Below the pieces are notes generated by a model, which did no database searches, had not been told where the DNA came from, and was given only the letters and a program-made list of their open reading frames with translations. From positions 1 to 64,000 of the forward strand of contig JANXEO010000001.1 in assembly GCA_025058215.1 (NCBI GenBank): a stretch of DNA of 64,000 nucleotides, given 5' to 3'. Positions 53,787 to 62,541 of the stretch are shown in pieces. How positions within the stretch are numbered: the first letter of the stretch is position 1; every line of letters begins with the position of its first letter. This DNA is from Candidatus Methanomethylicia archaeon. Lineage in GTDB: Archaea > Thermoproteota > Methanomethylicia > Culexarchaeales > Culexarchaeaceae. The position numbers were made by a program, and so were the translations under genes.

Positions 53787-54170
53787 TTGAGCCATAGAAT
53801 GCCAAGATTAGAAGAATATATTGCAGGAGCATTATTAGCTAATTCTCTAGGATGGTTAACAATAGCTATAATACCATACATACTGGAATACTATGGTGAA
53901 ACTATAATGTCAATTGCTGAAATATTAATATCAATTGCATACTTAATTTCAACAGTAGCAGCAAGCTATCTAGTATGTAGAATAGCATATAGAGACAAAA
54001 TGAAAATTGGTTTAACTATTGGATCTACAGCAATACTAATTAACATGTTATTTCTAGCAACTATGAGAGGACCACCATTAATATTACTAATAGAGTTAAT
54101 TTGTGCACAAGTTTTTGGAGGAATTTTAGGAGCATATATAGCTGAAAAAAAGTTTCCATCTACTTCTTAA
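53787..54170 (+). CDS. Small membrane protein, four helices
   Basis: About 127 residues from TTG 53787, six bases after ggtg. Four predicted membrane helices (ALLANSLGWLTIAIIPYIL; MSIAEILISIAYLISTVAAS; KIGLTIGSTAILINMLFLA; LLIELICAQVFGGILGAYI), a basic C-terminus. No motif. It overlaps the end of the convergent DNA polymerase gene by 11 bp. Unknown function. Confidence 0.6.
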   Translation: MSHRMPRLEEYIAGALLANSLGWLTIAIIPYILEYYGETIMSIAEILISIAYLISTVAASYLVCRIAYRDKMKIGLTIGSTAILINMLFLATMRGPPLILLIELICAQVFGGILGAYIAEKKFPSTS

Positions 54171-56787
54171 AGAAAAATTTATCTAAATTTCTAATTCCGA
54201 AAATTTCATTTAAATTTACTCCAATAGCTTCCAATATTTGTCTAAGTGTAGTTTCCATATGTCCTACATATTTTTCCACATCAATTTCATCAATTCTAGC
54301 AAGTTGAACAGGTTTAACTCCAATATCGCCTTTAACCTTAACATAAGAAATTATATCGCCTGCACCAAGCTTTCTTGAATGGAATTTTTCAAGAAGTTTA
54401 GCAGCTTTAACATGTTGTGGAGTTGTTTTAACATACTTATCTAAATCCTTAGACAATTTAACTCTAAAAGCTAAATCATCTAAATTCAATCCTCTATTCT
54501 TCAATTTAATATAGTAATCCCTAACGATAGAACTAATTTTATATTTAGCTTCTTCAAAATCTCTAATTGTTTGAACATTACTTAAAACATTAACAACTTC
54601 AATAAACAATTTCTTTAAGAATTCAGGTGTATTCCTCTTCTTACCAACAAGACCTTTAATATCTACAGATCCATCAGTTAAAACTCCAAGATAATTCTTT
54701 TTAAGCCCTGAAAAAGTTACGTATCTATAAACTTTATCTACATCAAGATCTATCTTAAATTCTTTAATAGACCACTCAATAAGTTTCTTAACTTGATCTT
54801 GAGATGGTTTATAGAGGAAAATACTATCTGTATCACCGTACACTACTTCAACACCAAGATCTCTAGCTTTCTCAATACTCTTAGATATTACATGTCTACC
54901 AACAGCAGTAATACTTTCAGCGACAGGAGGACAATAAAGTGGGAAATTCTCATCACCCATAACACCATAACTAGCATTTAAAAATACTTTTAAACCTTGA
55001 TCAACAACAGAATACCAAGCTCTAACATCACTACTTAAACTTTTATCTTTAGTTTTAGGTTTAAACCAGTAAACCCTCAAATTCCTTAGAATACCTATTA
55101 TTATTGATGATGTCCCTCTCCTCTTACCGCAAACCCAATGTGGAAGTTCTGGAATTTTATTGTTCATACATTCTTTATGTGGGCAATTTATAGTTTCATA
55201 AGATAAATTCCACCTGTATAAAATTGATGGGTATAGAGATGCAAAATCTAAAACTGTAACATCAAAATAAACTCCAGGTTTAGGTTCAATAACTATTGCA
55301 CCCATATACTTTTTTCCTTTAATTAAAGCTCTAGTAACTGATAAACCTTTAGAAGCAATTATATCCTCTTTAGATGGTATTAAGTAATTGTGTTTCCTAT
55401 GTTCATAATATAGCATATTCCTAATCCAAACAGATACACCCCTTCTAACAACATCTCCCATACCAAGCTTACTAATCCTCATTAAAAGAAGTATAAGTTT
55501 CATTACTATACCATCATTGAAAGTAGTTAATTTCAAAGTTATTTCAGCATCTCTAAAACAATATGCAGCGAGATCATAATAAGACAATTCACTAATTGTA
55601 CGATCTAAAGTTATTTTACCAATTCCCAGAATAGCTGTTGCAATAACATCTAAAGTTGTATCTTTATATTTATTTCCAAAAGCGTAGACTTGAATAGATC
55701 TATTACTGAAAAATTTGTATAAATCGATGTGAATTCCAGGAACAACATCAACATAATTTCTACCCATAGCCAATGGAATATTTTCACGTTTAATTCCAAT
55801 TCTAGAAGCTCTATGCCTAAGATAATTTAAATCAAAATCATCACCATTAAATGTAACTATTATTGGATATGACATTATAAGTTTGAAGACATCAAGAAGC
55901 ATTTTAGCTTCATCATCATAAAATATGAATTCAATATCTTCACCAAGATAGCTAGGTTTAATACCACTCTTAACACCCTCCCTCTTAAGCATAAAAACCC
56001 TCTTTAAATTGTCTGAAGAAACACAGGAAACACATATTACTTGATCTTCAGCTTTTGAAGGTTCTGGAATTCTATCAGCAGTAGATAAAACTTCAATATC
56101 TATAGCTAATCTAGGTATATCTGGAACTGGAATTAAAAATAATGGAAGCCATTCTTTAACGCAATCTAAAACTTCTACAGGTTCATTTTCAAATAATTTA
56201 ATAATTTGATTGAAAACATCAATAGGTAAATTGTACTCTACAGGTTTTAATTGACCATTAACTACCCTATAATATAAACCGGGAATTAAACCTTTATCAT
56301 AGATATAACAATTATTGTATGGAATTCTATCTTCCCAAGCTTTAGGTAAAATTTCTCTAATACTCTTCCTTCTTCCACCAATAGCTAATGGATCTGAAGC
56401 AATAATCTTAGACAATTTAACAAATTTATCTCTAATTAAATCGTATTTTTCAACCTCTACAACACTTCTAAACCCCTTATGAGTTACAACAGTATGTCTC
56501 TTAACTTGCTCAGGAGTTAAATCTGTTAAACAATATGGCATATGACCACTTTTATCATGCCAATAATAAATTTTCTTAGACATTGGATCATAAAGCTTGC
56601 AAAGAGCTTTACCCACAGAACCATCATAAATTACAGCTAAAAGAATACAATCGCCAGTATTCTCAGGTTCTTCAATTGTAATTGGAACAACTTCTAACTC
56701 TTCTTCTTCAAAAGATTCTCTAAGCTCCTCTTCTTCCTCTTCTTCAAAAACTTCCTCTTCAATTTTAACTATATCTCCAACGTTCAT
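54160..56787 (-). CDS. polB: DNA polymerase, family B (B1-like)
   Basis: 875 residues. Exonuclease motifs: Exo I IDIEVLS, Exo II TFNGDDFDLNYL, Exo III AYCFRDAEIT. Polymerase motifs: A DFASLYPSI, B region FLNASYGVMGDENFPLY, C YGDTDSIF. The central HKECMNNKIPELPHWVC ... RRGTSS segment and overall pattern match the crenarchaeal B1 type. Both polymerase and proofreading should be active. Residues 9-35 form a remarkably acidic N-terminal tail (about 20 Glu). ATG 56787 follows aaggag inside the previous gene. B3 is a less likely assignment. Confidence 0.92.
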   Translation of the reverse strand: MNVGDIVKIEEEVFEEEEEEELRESFEEEELEVVPITIEEPENTGDCILLAVIYDGSVGKALCKLYDPMSKKIYYWHDKSGHMPYCLTDLTPEQVKRHTVVTHKGFRSVVEVEKYDLIRDKFVKLSKIIASDPLAIGGRRKSIREILPKAWEDRIPYNNCYIYDKGLIPGLYYRVVNGQLKPVEYNLPIDVFNQIIKLFENEPVEVLDCVKEWLPLFLIPVPDIPRLAIDIEVLSTADRIPEPSKAEDQVICVSCVSSDNLKRVFMLKREGVKSGIKPSYLGEDIEFIFYDDEAKMLLDVFKLIMSYPIIVTFNGDDFDLNYLRHRASRIGIKRENIPLAMGRNYVDVVPGIHIDLYKFFSNRSIQVYAFGNKYKDTTLDVIATAILGIGKITLDRTISELSYYDLAAYCFRDAEITLKLTTFNDGIVMKLILLLMRISKLGMGDVVRRGVSVWIRNMLYYEHRKHNYLIPSKEDIIASKGLSVTRALIKGKKYMGAIVIEPKPGVYFDVTVLDFASLYPSILYRWNLSYETINCPHKECMNNKIPELPHWVCGKRRGTSSIIIGILRNLRVYWFKPKTKDKSLSSDVRAWYSVVDQGLKVFLNASYGVMGDENFPLYCPPVAESITAVGRHVISKSIEKARDLGVEVVYGDTDSIFLYKPSQDQVKKLIEWSIKEFKIDLDVDKVYRYVTFSGLKKNYLGVLTDGSVDIKGLVGKKRNTPEFLKKLFIEVVNVLSNVQTIRDFEEAKYKISSIVRDYYIKLKNRGLNLDDLAFRVKLSKDLDKYVKTTPQHVKAAKLLEKFHSRKLGAGDIISYVKVKGDIGVKPVQLARIDEIDVEKYVGHMETTLRQILEAIGVNLNEIFGIRNLDKFFFKK

Positions 56788-56986
56788 ACATTTTCTCCTT
56801 CTTTAAAAACTTTTTAATAATTTTATAATGATTTTCACATAAGTAAACTCTACGTGAAACCTTTGAATCTACATTTAAACCAGCATCTAAAATAGCTTTA
56901 GAAATTTCAAAATAGGATAGAGATCTAATAGCATGACTACTACAACCAGTAATACTGCAATTTACACCTTTATCAATTCTACCCAA
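56765..56986 (-). CDS. Small zinc-finger-like protein upstream of polB
   Basis: 73 residues: an N-terminal C-x4-C pair (NCSITGCSS), the segment SLSYFEISKAILDAGL, then RRVYLCENHYKIIKKFLKK with C-x2-H, giving a possible C3H zinc site. Overlaps polB by 23 bp, so it is translationally coupled and likely works with, or is at least regulated with, the polymerase. Crenarchaeal PolB1 has small accessory proteins; homology to them is not shown. Promoter-like ttttataaatt is upstream. Confidence 0.66.
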   Translation of the reverse strand: MGRIDKGVNCSITGCSSHAIRSLSYFEISKAILDAGLNVDSKVSRRVYLCENHYKIIKKFLKKEKMYERWRYS

Positions 56987-57351
56987 ATACCTACACCAAT
57001 AATATACATCAATAAGAAATTTATAAAATATATAGGGAGGAAAAATACGTAGAACATACTTTCTTTAATTTAATAAAAGTATTTAAATAGTATAAGTAGT
57101 GAAAAGATTATCAAACACATGTTTACTAGAGGTATTTTTCAAGTTAGTGAAGCTTTAAATATGACAGAAATTCCAGCTTCCATATTTATCATAAACTACA
57201 ATGGTGAAAATATTCTGCTAGTATCTCATCACCATTTACAATATCTTTGATGAAAGTTTAAAACTTCGTTCTTACAGTATACTTATAAGGAAAAACTAAA
57301 AACTTCTTAAATTATTAGTATTTTTGATTAAAATCTTCTGCCATGTAAAAT
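56987..57351. other. Intergenic region between the polB operon and tRNA-Arg
   Basis: 365 bp, AT-rich. It holds a reverse-strand TATA-like element for the polB operon and a forward one (agtatttaaatag, near 57080). After the latter is a 43-codon ORF (57119-57250, next entry). The last 100 bp before the tRNA have no gene that I can see. No repeat or IS remnant noticed. Confidence 0.6.
57119..57250 (+). CDS. Possible 43-residue ORF, or remnant
   Basis: ATG 57119 to TGA 57250: MFTRGIFQVSEALNMTEIPA then an Ile/Leu-rich part ending LLVSHHHLQYL. The TATA-like agtatttaaatag lies about 40 bp upstream. No Shine-Dalgarno is evident and no family is recognised, so this may be a leaderless small gene or a piece of a larger decayed one. 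Confidence 0.3.
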   Translation: MFTRGIFQVSEALNMTEIPASIFIINYNGENILLVSHHHLQYL

Positions 57352-57426
57352 GGGCCCGTAGCTCAGTTTGGACAGAGCGCTGGTCTCCGGAGCCAGAAGT
57401 CCCGGGTTCAAATCCCGGCGGGCCCG
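57352..57426 (+). tRNA. tRNA-Arg (anticodon CCG)
   Basis: 75 nt, intronless, foldable by eye. Acceptor GGGCCCG/CGGGCCC (perfect), D arm GCTC...GAGC, anticodon arm CTGGT-CTCCGGA-GCCAG with anticodon CCG, T arm CCGGG-TTCAAAT-CCCGG, discriminator G. No encoded CCA. The CCG anticodon reads CGG arginine codons, rare in this AT-rich genome. Confidence 0.95.
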
Positions 57427-57567
57427 TTAGTTTAGAGTAATTATTTCTTTCCTACTAATTATATTTTATTTCACCCATTTTCTCCATTTTGAAATAGGTA
57501 TGACTTAAGAATAATAGATTTGATATAATCCTTTACAATATATAGTATTTTAAATTATAATTGTTTA

Positions 57568-58092
57568 ATGGAGATGATTAATACGTTAATAGCTATTTGT
57601 GGTTTACCTGGAACTGGTAAAAGTACTGTAGCAGATATTTTATCAAAAAAAATTAAAGCTCCAGTTTTGAGAACAGATGAAATAAGGAAAAAAATAATTG
57701 AGAAACCAACATATTCAGAAGAAGAGAAAAAATTGGTTTATAAAGTGATGTTTATTATAGCAGAATATTTGATAAAACAAGGGATTTCCTGCATTCTTGA
57801 TGCTACTTTTAACAAGGAGGAAAATAGGAAGGAGATTGTTAAGTTGGCTGAGAGGAATAACGTCCCCCTCTATTTTATTGAATGTGTTTGTAATGAAGAA
57901 GTAATTAGGGAGAGATTAAGAGGAGATAAGAGATTCTCTTCAGATGCAAATTGGGAAGTTTATTTAAAATTAAAGAGTGAGTTTGAACCAATTAAAGAAG
58001 ATCACATAGTTGTTGATACAACTAAAGGTTCTAAAGAAGCTGCAGATATCTTAATTGAAAAATTAAAATTGCTTGGCATAATTAAAAGCTAA
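57568..58092 (+). CDS. P-loop kinase (COG0645-like)
   Basis: 174 residues: Walker A CGLPGTGKST (near residue 11), VLRTDEIRKKI, GISCILDATFNKEENR, VDTTKGS. This is the small zeta/AAA-type kinase fold of COG0645. In many bacteria it is fused to the phosphotransferase-like domain encoded just opposite (next entry). ATG at 57568. The last 30 bases overlap the end of that convergent gene. Substrate unknown. Confidence 0.82.
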   Translation: MEMINTLIAICGLPGTGKSTVADILSKKIKAPVLRTDEIRKKIIEKPTYSEEEKKLVYKVMFIIAEYLIKQGISCILDATFNKEENRKEIVKLAERNNVPLYFIECVCNEEVIRERLRGDKRFSSDANWEVYLKLKSEFEPIKEDHIVVDTTKGSKEAADILIEKLKLLGIIKS

Positions 58093-59100
58093 ATTGAAGT
58101 ATTTTCTAGCTTTCTTAATTGCAATCTTCTTTTCTCTATTTCTAATATTAGGGTCTTTTAATTTGAAACTTTCAACTTTCCCTCTAACATAAGCTCTATA
58201 ACATTTATAGAACGGTAGTAATTTAAGAAGTTCTCTATCTCCTGAAATTTCAACGTACTTATTGACAAAAATATCACTAAGATCACTTCTATCGTGGAAA
58301 TCTAAATCCATAGCAAGAAAAGCCACTTCACTTGCAACATCTGAAAATCTAAATCGATCTATAAATTCTAAACAATCAAAAATGTATATTTCATTTGGAG
58401 TTATGAAAATGCTTTCAGAATGTAAATCCCCATGACAGTCTCTAATTCTACCATACTTAATTCTCTTCTCAAAAAGATCCATACTTCTATGAATAAAGTC
58501 ATCAATTACATCTTTTATAAAATTAAATTGATTTTCAGAAATGGTTATATTTATGAATTCTCTTGTTTGTTCAAAATTCTCATTCCAATTAAACCTTAAA
58601 ATTTCAATAGAACCATATCTGTTTATTTCATTACTACTCTCAGCTTTAAAATGGAAATTAGCAATAATCTTAGCAATATTTTCAACGTCTCTACCACTAA
58701 TCCTATTTTCTTCTAGAAGTTTAGACATTAGATATCTCTCAGGTATTCGCTTCATTTTTAAAGCATATTCAACAATTCTACCTCTACCATCAACTTTAAT
58801 AACTCCATTATCCATGGTTATAGGAACTATTCCAATATAAAGATTTGGTGCTAAACGCTTATTCAACTTCAACTCCTTTTCTAAATCTTCTTTCCTCTTC
58901 TCTAAAGTTGAAAAATCAAAATAAGGAAATTTTACAGCTTTCTTAATTTTATAAGCAAAATTTCCAGCTAGAAAAACAAAGGAATGATAAGTTTGAATAA
59001 GTTTCACTCTATTTACCTTTACATCATAAACTTCAGGATTTAATAAGACTTTAACAATTAAATCTTGCAAATTCAAATTATCATAGTTCAACGATGTCAT
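58063..59100 (-). CDS. Aminoglycoside phosphotransferase-like protein (COG2187)
   Basis: About 345 residues from ATG 59100 (MTSLNYDNLNLQDLIVK); the open frame to 59199 adds an unlike hydrophobic run. Kinase-like marks: VFLAGNFAYKIKKAVKFPYFDFS, catalytic RDCHGDLHSESIF, metal-binding IFDCLEFIDRFRFSDVASE. C-terminal KAYVRGKVESF helix typical of COG2187. Partner of the opposite kinase gene, with which it overlaps by 30 bp at the 3' ends. Antibiotic resistance is not implied. Confidence 0.8.
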   Translation of the reverse strand: MTSLNYDNLNLQDLIVKVLLNPEVYDVKVNRVKLIQTYHSFVFLAGNFAYKIKKAVKFPYFDFSTLEKRKEDLEKELKLNKRLAPNLYIGIVPITMDNGVIKVDGRGRIVEYALKMKRIPERYLMSKLLEENRISGRDVENIAKIIANFHFKAESSNEINRYGSIEILRFNWNENFEQTREFINITISENQFNFIKDVIDDFIHRSMDLFEKRIKYGRIRDCHGDLHSESIFITPNEIYIFDCLEFIDRFRFSDVASEVAFLAMDLDFHDRSDLSDIFVNKYVEISGDRELLKLLPFYKCYRAYVRGKVESFKLKDPNIRNREKKIAIKKARKYFNLAFNYAKQF

Positions 59101-59222
59101 CAATAAGAAATATCTACATTGAATATATAAGCCTAAAGCCATAATATCCAGCTTGCAATTTGATTGATAAATTAATGAATTTAAAGTAAAATTATACATT
59201 AATCTTCCTCATATATAAATGT

Positions 59223-59247
59223 GAAAATGATTTAAAGGATCATTTTC
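59223..59247. promoter_or_regulatory. 9-bp inverted repeat between divergent genes
   Basis: gaaaatgat (59223-59231) and atcattttc (59239-59247) are perfect reverse complements around a 7-base loop. It lies between the COG2187 gene and the nitroreductase gene, in their divergent region. It may be an operator, or a weak hairpin. In AT-rich DNA such repeats also arise by chance. Confidence 0.4.
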
Positions 59248-59348
59248 TTAAAAAGTGACAGTTATTCATACCATGTATGGGTTAAATCAATAATAAACAA
59301 AACTATTTTAATAATTACTTATAAAGAGAGAAGTGTAGGTGTTAACAT

Positions 59349-59885
59349 ATGAATGTTTTTGAAGCTATAAGAACAAGACGTAGTATAAGGATTTATGAAG
59401 AAAAGCCTATTGAAGAAGAAAAATTAAAGAGAGTTTTAGAAGCAGCTAGACTTGCACCTTCAGCAGGCAATAGACAACCTTGGAAATTCATTGTTGTAAA
59501 TGATAAGAGGATTATAGAAGAATTGAAAACAATAAAAGAAAGAATAATGCCACCTACTAGAAGACCTTATAGAGGACCATTAGCTACAACACCTATAGTT
59601 ATTGTTGGATGCGCTATTCCAAGTGAAAGTTTCCCTGGAACAGATTTCTGGAAGATCGATGTGACTATAGCATTACAGAATTTAGTTTTAGCTGCATGGG
59701 AATTAGGTCTTGGAACATGTTGGGTAGGGGTATTTCACGATGAAAATGATATAAAGAAGGTTCTAGGAATACCTGATGATGTTCGCATTGTAGCTATGAT
59801 AACATTAGGATATCCAGCTGAAAAGAAAGATCCAGTAACGGATAGAAAACCACTGGAAGAAATAGTTAGGTATAATCATTGGTGA
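59349..59885 (+). CDS. Nitroreductase-family flavoprotein
   Basis: 178 residues. N-terminus AIRTRRSIRIYEEKPIEEEK, then LAPSAGNRQPWKF, FWKIDVTIALQNLVLAAWELGLGTCWVG and MITLGYPAEKK, the standard FMN-binding nitroreductase layout. It uses NAD(P)H or another donor to reduce an unknown substrate. A TATA-like cttataaag ends about 20 bases before the ATG, suggesting a leaderless or short-leader transcript. Isolated gene. Confidence 0.9.
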   Translation: MNVFEAIRTRRSIRIYEEKPIEEEKLKRVLEAARLAPSAGNRQPWKFIVVNDKRIIEELKTIKERIMPPTRRPYRGPLATTPIVIVGCAIPSESFPGTDFWKIDVTIALQNLVLAAWELGLGTCWVGVFHDENDIKKVLGIPDDVRIVAMITLGYPAEKKDPVTDRKPLEEIVRYNHW

Positions 59886-60072
59886 AAATTAATTAAATTC
59901 CATTTACTAAAAATTGTTTTAAACTTAAGTTTATTTGTGATGTAAATAAATGTAGTCGATAGAAATATAAGTATTAGAACTTATGAAAATGAACTAAATT
60001 ATCATTAATTGTTTACTTTAAGTGTTAGTGTTTAATACAATTATTTAGAATCAAATTTTAGATTATAGAAAT

Positions 60073-62499
60073 TTACTTGAAAGATATACTTTCCCCTTTA
60101 TCTTCAATTATCTTGTAGTTTTCTAATAAATGTAAATCTTTTAATTCTTCAATTATATCCTTATATTCAATTGTAAATACTACCTCTAATTTTAATGGAC
60201 TACTTAAACTTAAACCTAGATTCTTCTTATAACTCCATATTTTACTATTAGCTGAAATCAATAATTCAAGTGCTTTTGTTGAATAATTCCACTCTGGGTT
60301 AGGGTTTATTATTCTTTCTACGTGTATACTTTTTTCAGAATATATTTTCCTCCATATAGATTCTGTTATTATTGGCATAATTGGTGCAAGGAGTTTTAGT
60401 ATATTTGAAAACACGAAGTGTAAAGTATACCATGAAGCTTTTTGTTCATTTTCACAATATTTCCCATCATCATTATAAGCTCTAGATTTAACTGCCTCAA
60501 TGTAGTGTGATGCAAAAAGATTCCAAGTGAAATTATATATTTCTGTTGCAGGAATATATGTATCCATTGAATCATATGCCGAAATACATTTCTCAATTAA
60601 CCTATTAAATGCAGAAATCATAGCTAAATCAATAGTTCTAAACTTTAGTTCATTTAAGTTAGGAAAGGGAAATGATGATATAAATCTAGCAATATTCCAA
60701 AGTTTAGTTATAAACAATGCACCAGTTTTAATTAATTGTTCTGAAAATCTATAGTCACTTCCAAGTTTAGATGCTGCTGCAGCCCAAAATCTAAATGCAT
60801 CAATACCATACTTATTAATGTAGGGCTTTGGATCTATAACATTACCTTTAGATTTATGCATTGCCTCTCCCTTCTCATCAAGACCCATACCACTAATTCT
60901 AACATATTTAAATGCAGGTTTCTTCAATAACTGATAAATTCTTAGAAGAGAATAGTAAAGCCATGTTCTAATAATATCATAACCTTGAGGTCTAACAGTA
61001 TTTGGAAATAGTTTATTGAATAAATTTTCACCATATTTTGAAACATATAATACAGTTATTGAAGAATCAAACCATGTATCAAGAACTTTAACTTCACCAT
61101 AGATCTTATCATTTAATGCACCACAATTAAAACATGATTCAAATGGAGGTTTATCAATCCAAGGTCTATAATATCCACCAACTTCAGGAAGTAAAATTGA
61201 ATTACACTCTTTACATTTCCAAACTGGAACTTCAGTAGCATAATACCTATCTTTACTAATAGGCCAATCAGTAGATATAGATTCAACCCAATCAAGAAGT
61301 CTCTTTTTATGTTCTTCGGGGTAAAATATCATTAAATCAATTATTTTCTTAAGATCCTCTTTAAATTCCACTTGCTTCAAGAAGTATTCTTTAGCATGAA
61401 TAAATTCAATTGGAGTTTTACATCTCCAACAAACTGGAAATTCATGTTCAAAATCTTCAACTTTAACTATTAAATTTCTAAGTTTAAGTTCTTCAACAAT
61501 TCTACTTCTAGCTTCAGATATAGTTAAACCCTTTAGGAAACCTGAAAATTCATTCATTCGCCCATCTCTATCAATAATGAGCCTAGGCTCAAGAAACATA
61601 TCCCTAAAAATCCTAACATCCATATTATCACCATAGCTACATATCATAGCTAATCCAGTTCCAAATTCAGGTCTAGCTTCATATCTTTCAACTATTGGAA
61701 CTATTCCTTCATATATTGGAATAATGGCATGTTTCCCCTTTAAGTATTTGTATCTATCATCATTTGGATTATAAATTAATATTGCACATGCACCTAAAAG
61801 TTCAGGTCTAGTTGTAGCTATAACTATGGATTCACCAGATTCATATACTTTAAACTTTATGTAATATAGTTTTGTTAAACTAGATTTATATTCTAATTCT
61901 GCATCTGCGAGTGTAGTTCTACAACGTGGACACCAATTAACAGGTCTTTCAGCTTCATAAATTAATCCATGTTTAAATAATTCAATGAAGGTAGCTTGAG
62001 TAATTCTTCTGTAATTTGGACTATCTGTTCCACTGGACCAATACTCAAAACTACATCCGCTATTAATTAAATCATCAATTAACATTTTTTCAATAGCATC
62101 CAATTCCCTTTTGCAAATATTCAAAAAGTATTCTCTACCACTATGGGTTGATGCAATTTCATGAATATTTAAATTATATTTACGTTCAACTTGAACTTCA
62201 ACTGGAAGACCATTCCTATCAGCGTAAAATGGTAGAAGTACATTGTAACCTCTCATTCTAAAATATCTTCCAATAATATCTATTTGTATATAATGTGCTA
62301 AATTACCAACATTCCAAGGACCAGATGTATATGGTGGAGGGGTATCGAAAACTATTACTGGTCTTGGATCATTTATATCGTAATTGAATTTATATATTCC
62401 CTCTTTCCACCATAATTCAATAATTTTAGATTCTTCTGACCTATCCCAACGTTTACTCAACAATTTAGGTTTATATTTTTCACCAATAGAAGTCACCAA
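60073..62499 (-). CDS. valS: Valyl-tRNA synthetase
   Basis: 808 residues, class Ia. PPYTSGPWNVGNLAHYIQID is the HIGH region, reading NVGN in place of H-x-G-H. KMSKS appears as AMHKSKGNVIDP. The editing domain includes YIKFKVYESGESIVIATTRPE. Zinc pairs: NWCPRCRT, and CKECNS with CFNCGA. RFWAAAASKLGSDYRF is ValRS-like. Edits and charges tRNA-Val. Start TTG 62499, GTG 62496 an alternative. ArgRS is 42 bp upstream on the same strand. Confidence 0.9.
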   Translation of the reverse strand: MVTSIGEKYKPKLLSKRWDRSEESKIIELWWKEGIYKFNYDINDPRPVIVFDTPPPYTSGPWNVGNLAHYIQIDIIGRYFRMRGYNVLLPFYADRNGLPVEVQVERKYNLNIHEIASTHSGREYFLNICKRELDAIEKMLIDDLINSGCSFEYWSSGTDSPNYRRITQATFIELFKHGLIYEAERPVNWCPRCRTTLADAELEYKSSLTKLYYIKFKVYESGESIVIATTRPELLGACAILIYNPNDDRYKYLKGKHAIIPIYEGIVPIVERYEARPEFGTGLAMICSYGDNMDVRIFRDMFLEPRLIIDRDGRMNEFSGFLKGLTISEARSRIVEELKLRNLIVKVEDFEHEFPVCWRCKTPIEFIHAKEYFLKQVEFKEDLKKIIDLMIFYPEEHKKRLLDWVESISTDWPISKDRYYATEVPVWKCKECNSILLPEVGGYYRPWIDKPPFESCFNCGALNDKIYGEVKVLDTWFDSSITVLYVSKYGENLFNKLFPNTVRPQGYDIIRTWLYYSLLRIYQLLKKPAFKYVRISGMGLDEKGEAMHKSKGNVIDPKPYINKYGIDAFRFWAAAASKLGSDYRFSEQLIKTGALFITKLWNIARFISSFPFPNLNELKFRTIDLAMISAFNRLIEKCISAYDSMDTYIPATEIYNFTWNLFASHYIEAVKSRAYNDDGKYCENEQKASWYTLHFVFSNILKLLAPIMPIITESIWRKIYSEKSIHVERIINPNPEWNYSTKALELLISANSKIWSYKKNLGLSLSSPLKLEVVFTIEYKDIIEELKDLHLLENYKIIEDKGESISFK

Positions 62500-62541
62500 T
62501 CAACCATTAAATGTTTATTTACAAAATAAATTTTTCGCAAA

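Noticed and set aside
57119-57250. Confident small gene
   Set aside because: No Shine-Dalgarno, no family; kept only as low-confidence.
59223-59247. Intrinsic terminator
   Set aside because: The hairpin is AT-rich, has no T-run typical of termination, and lies between divergent genes.
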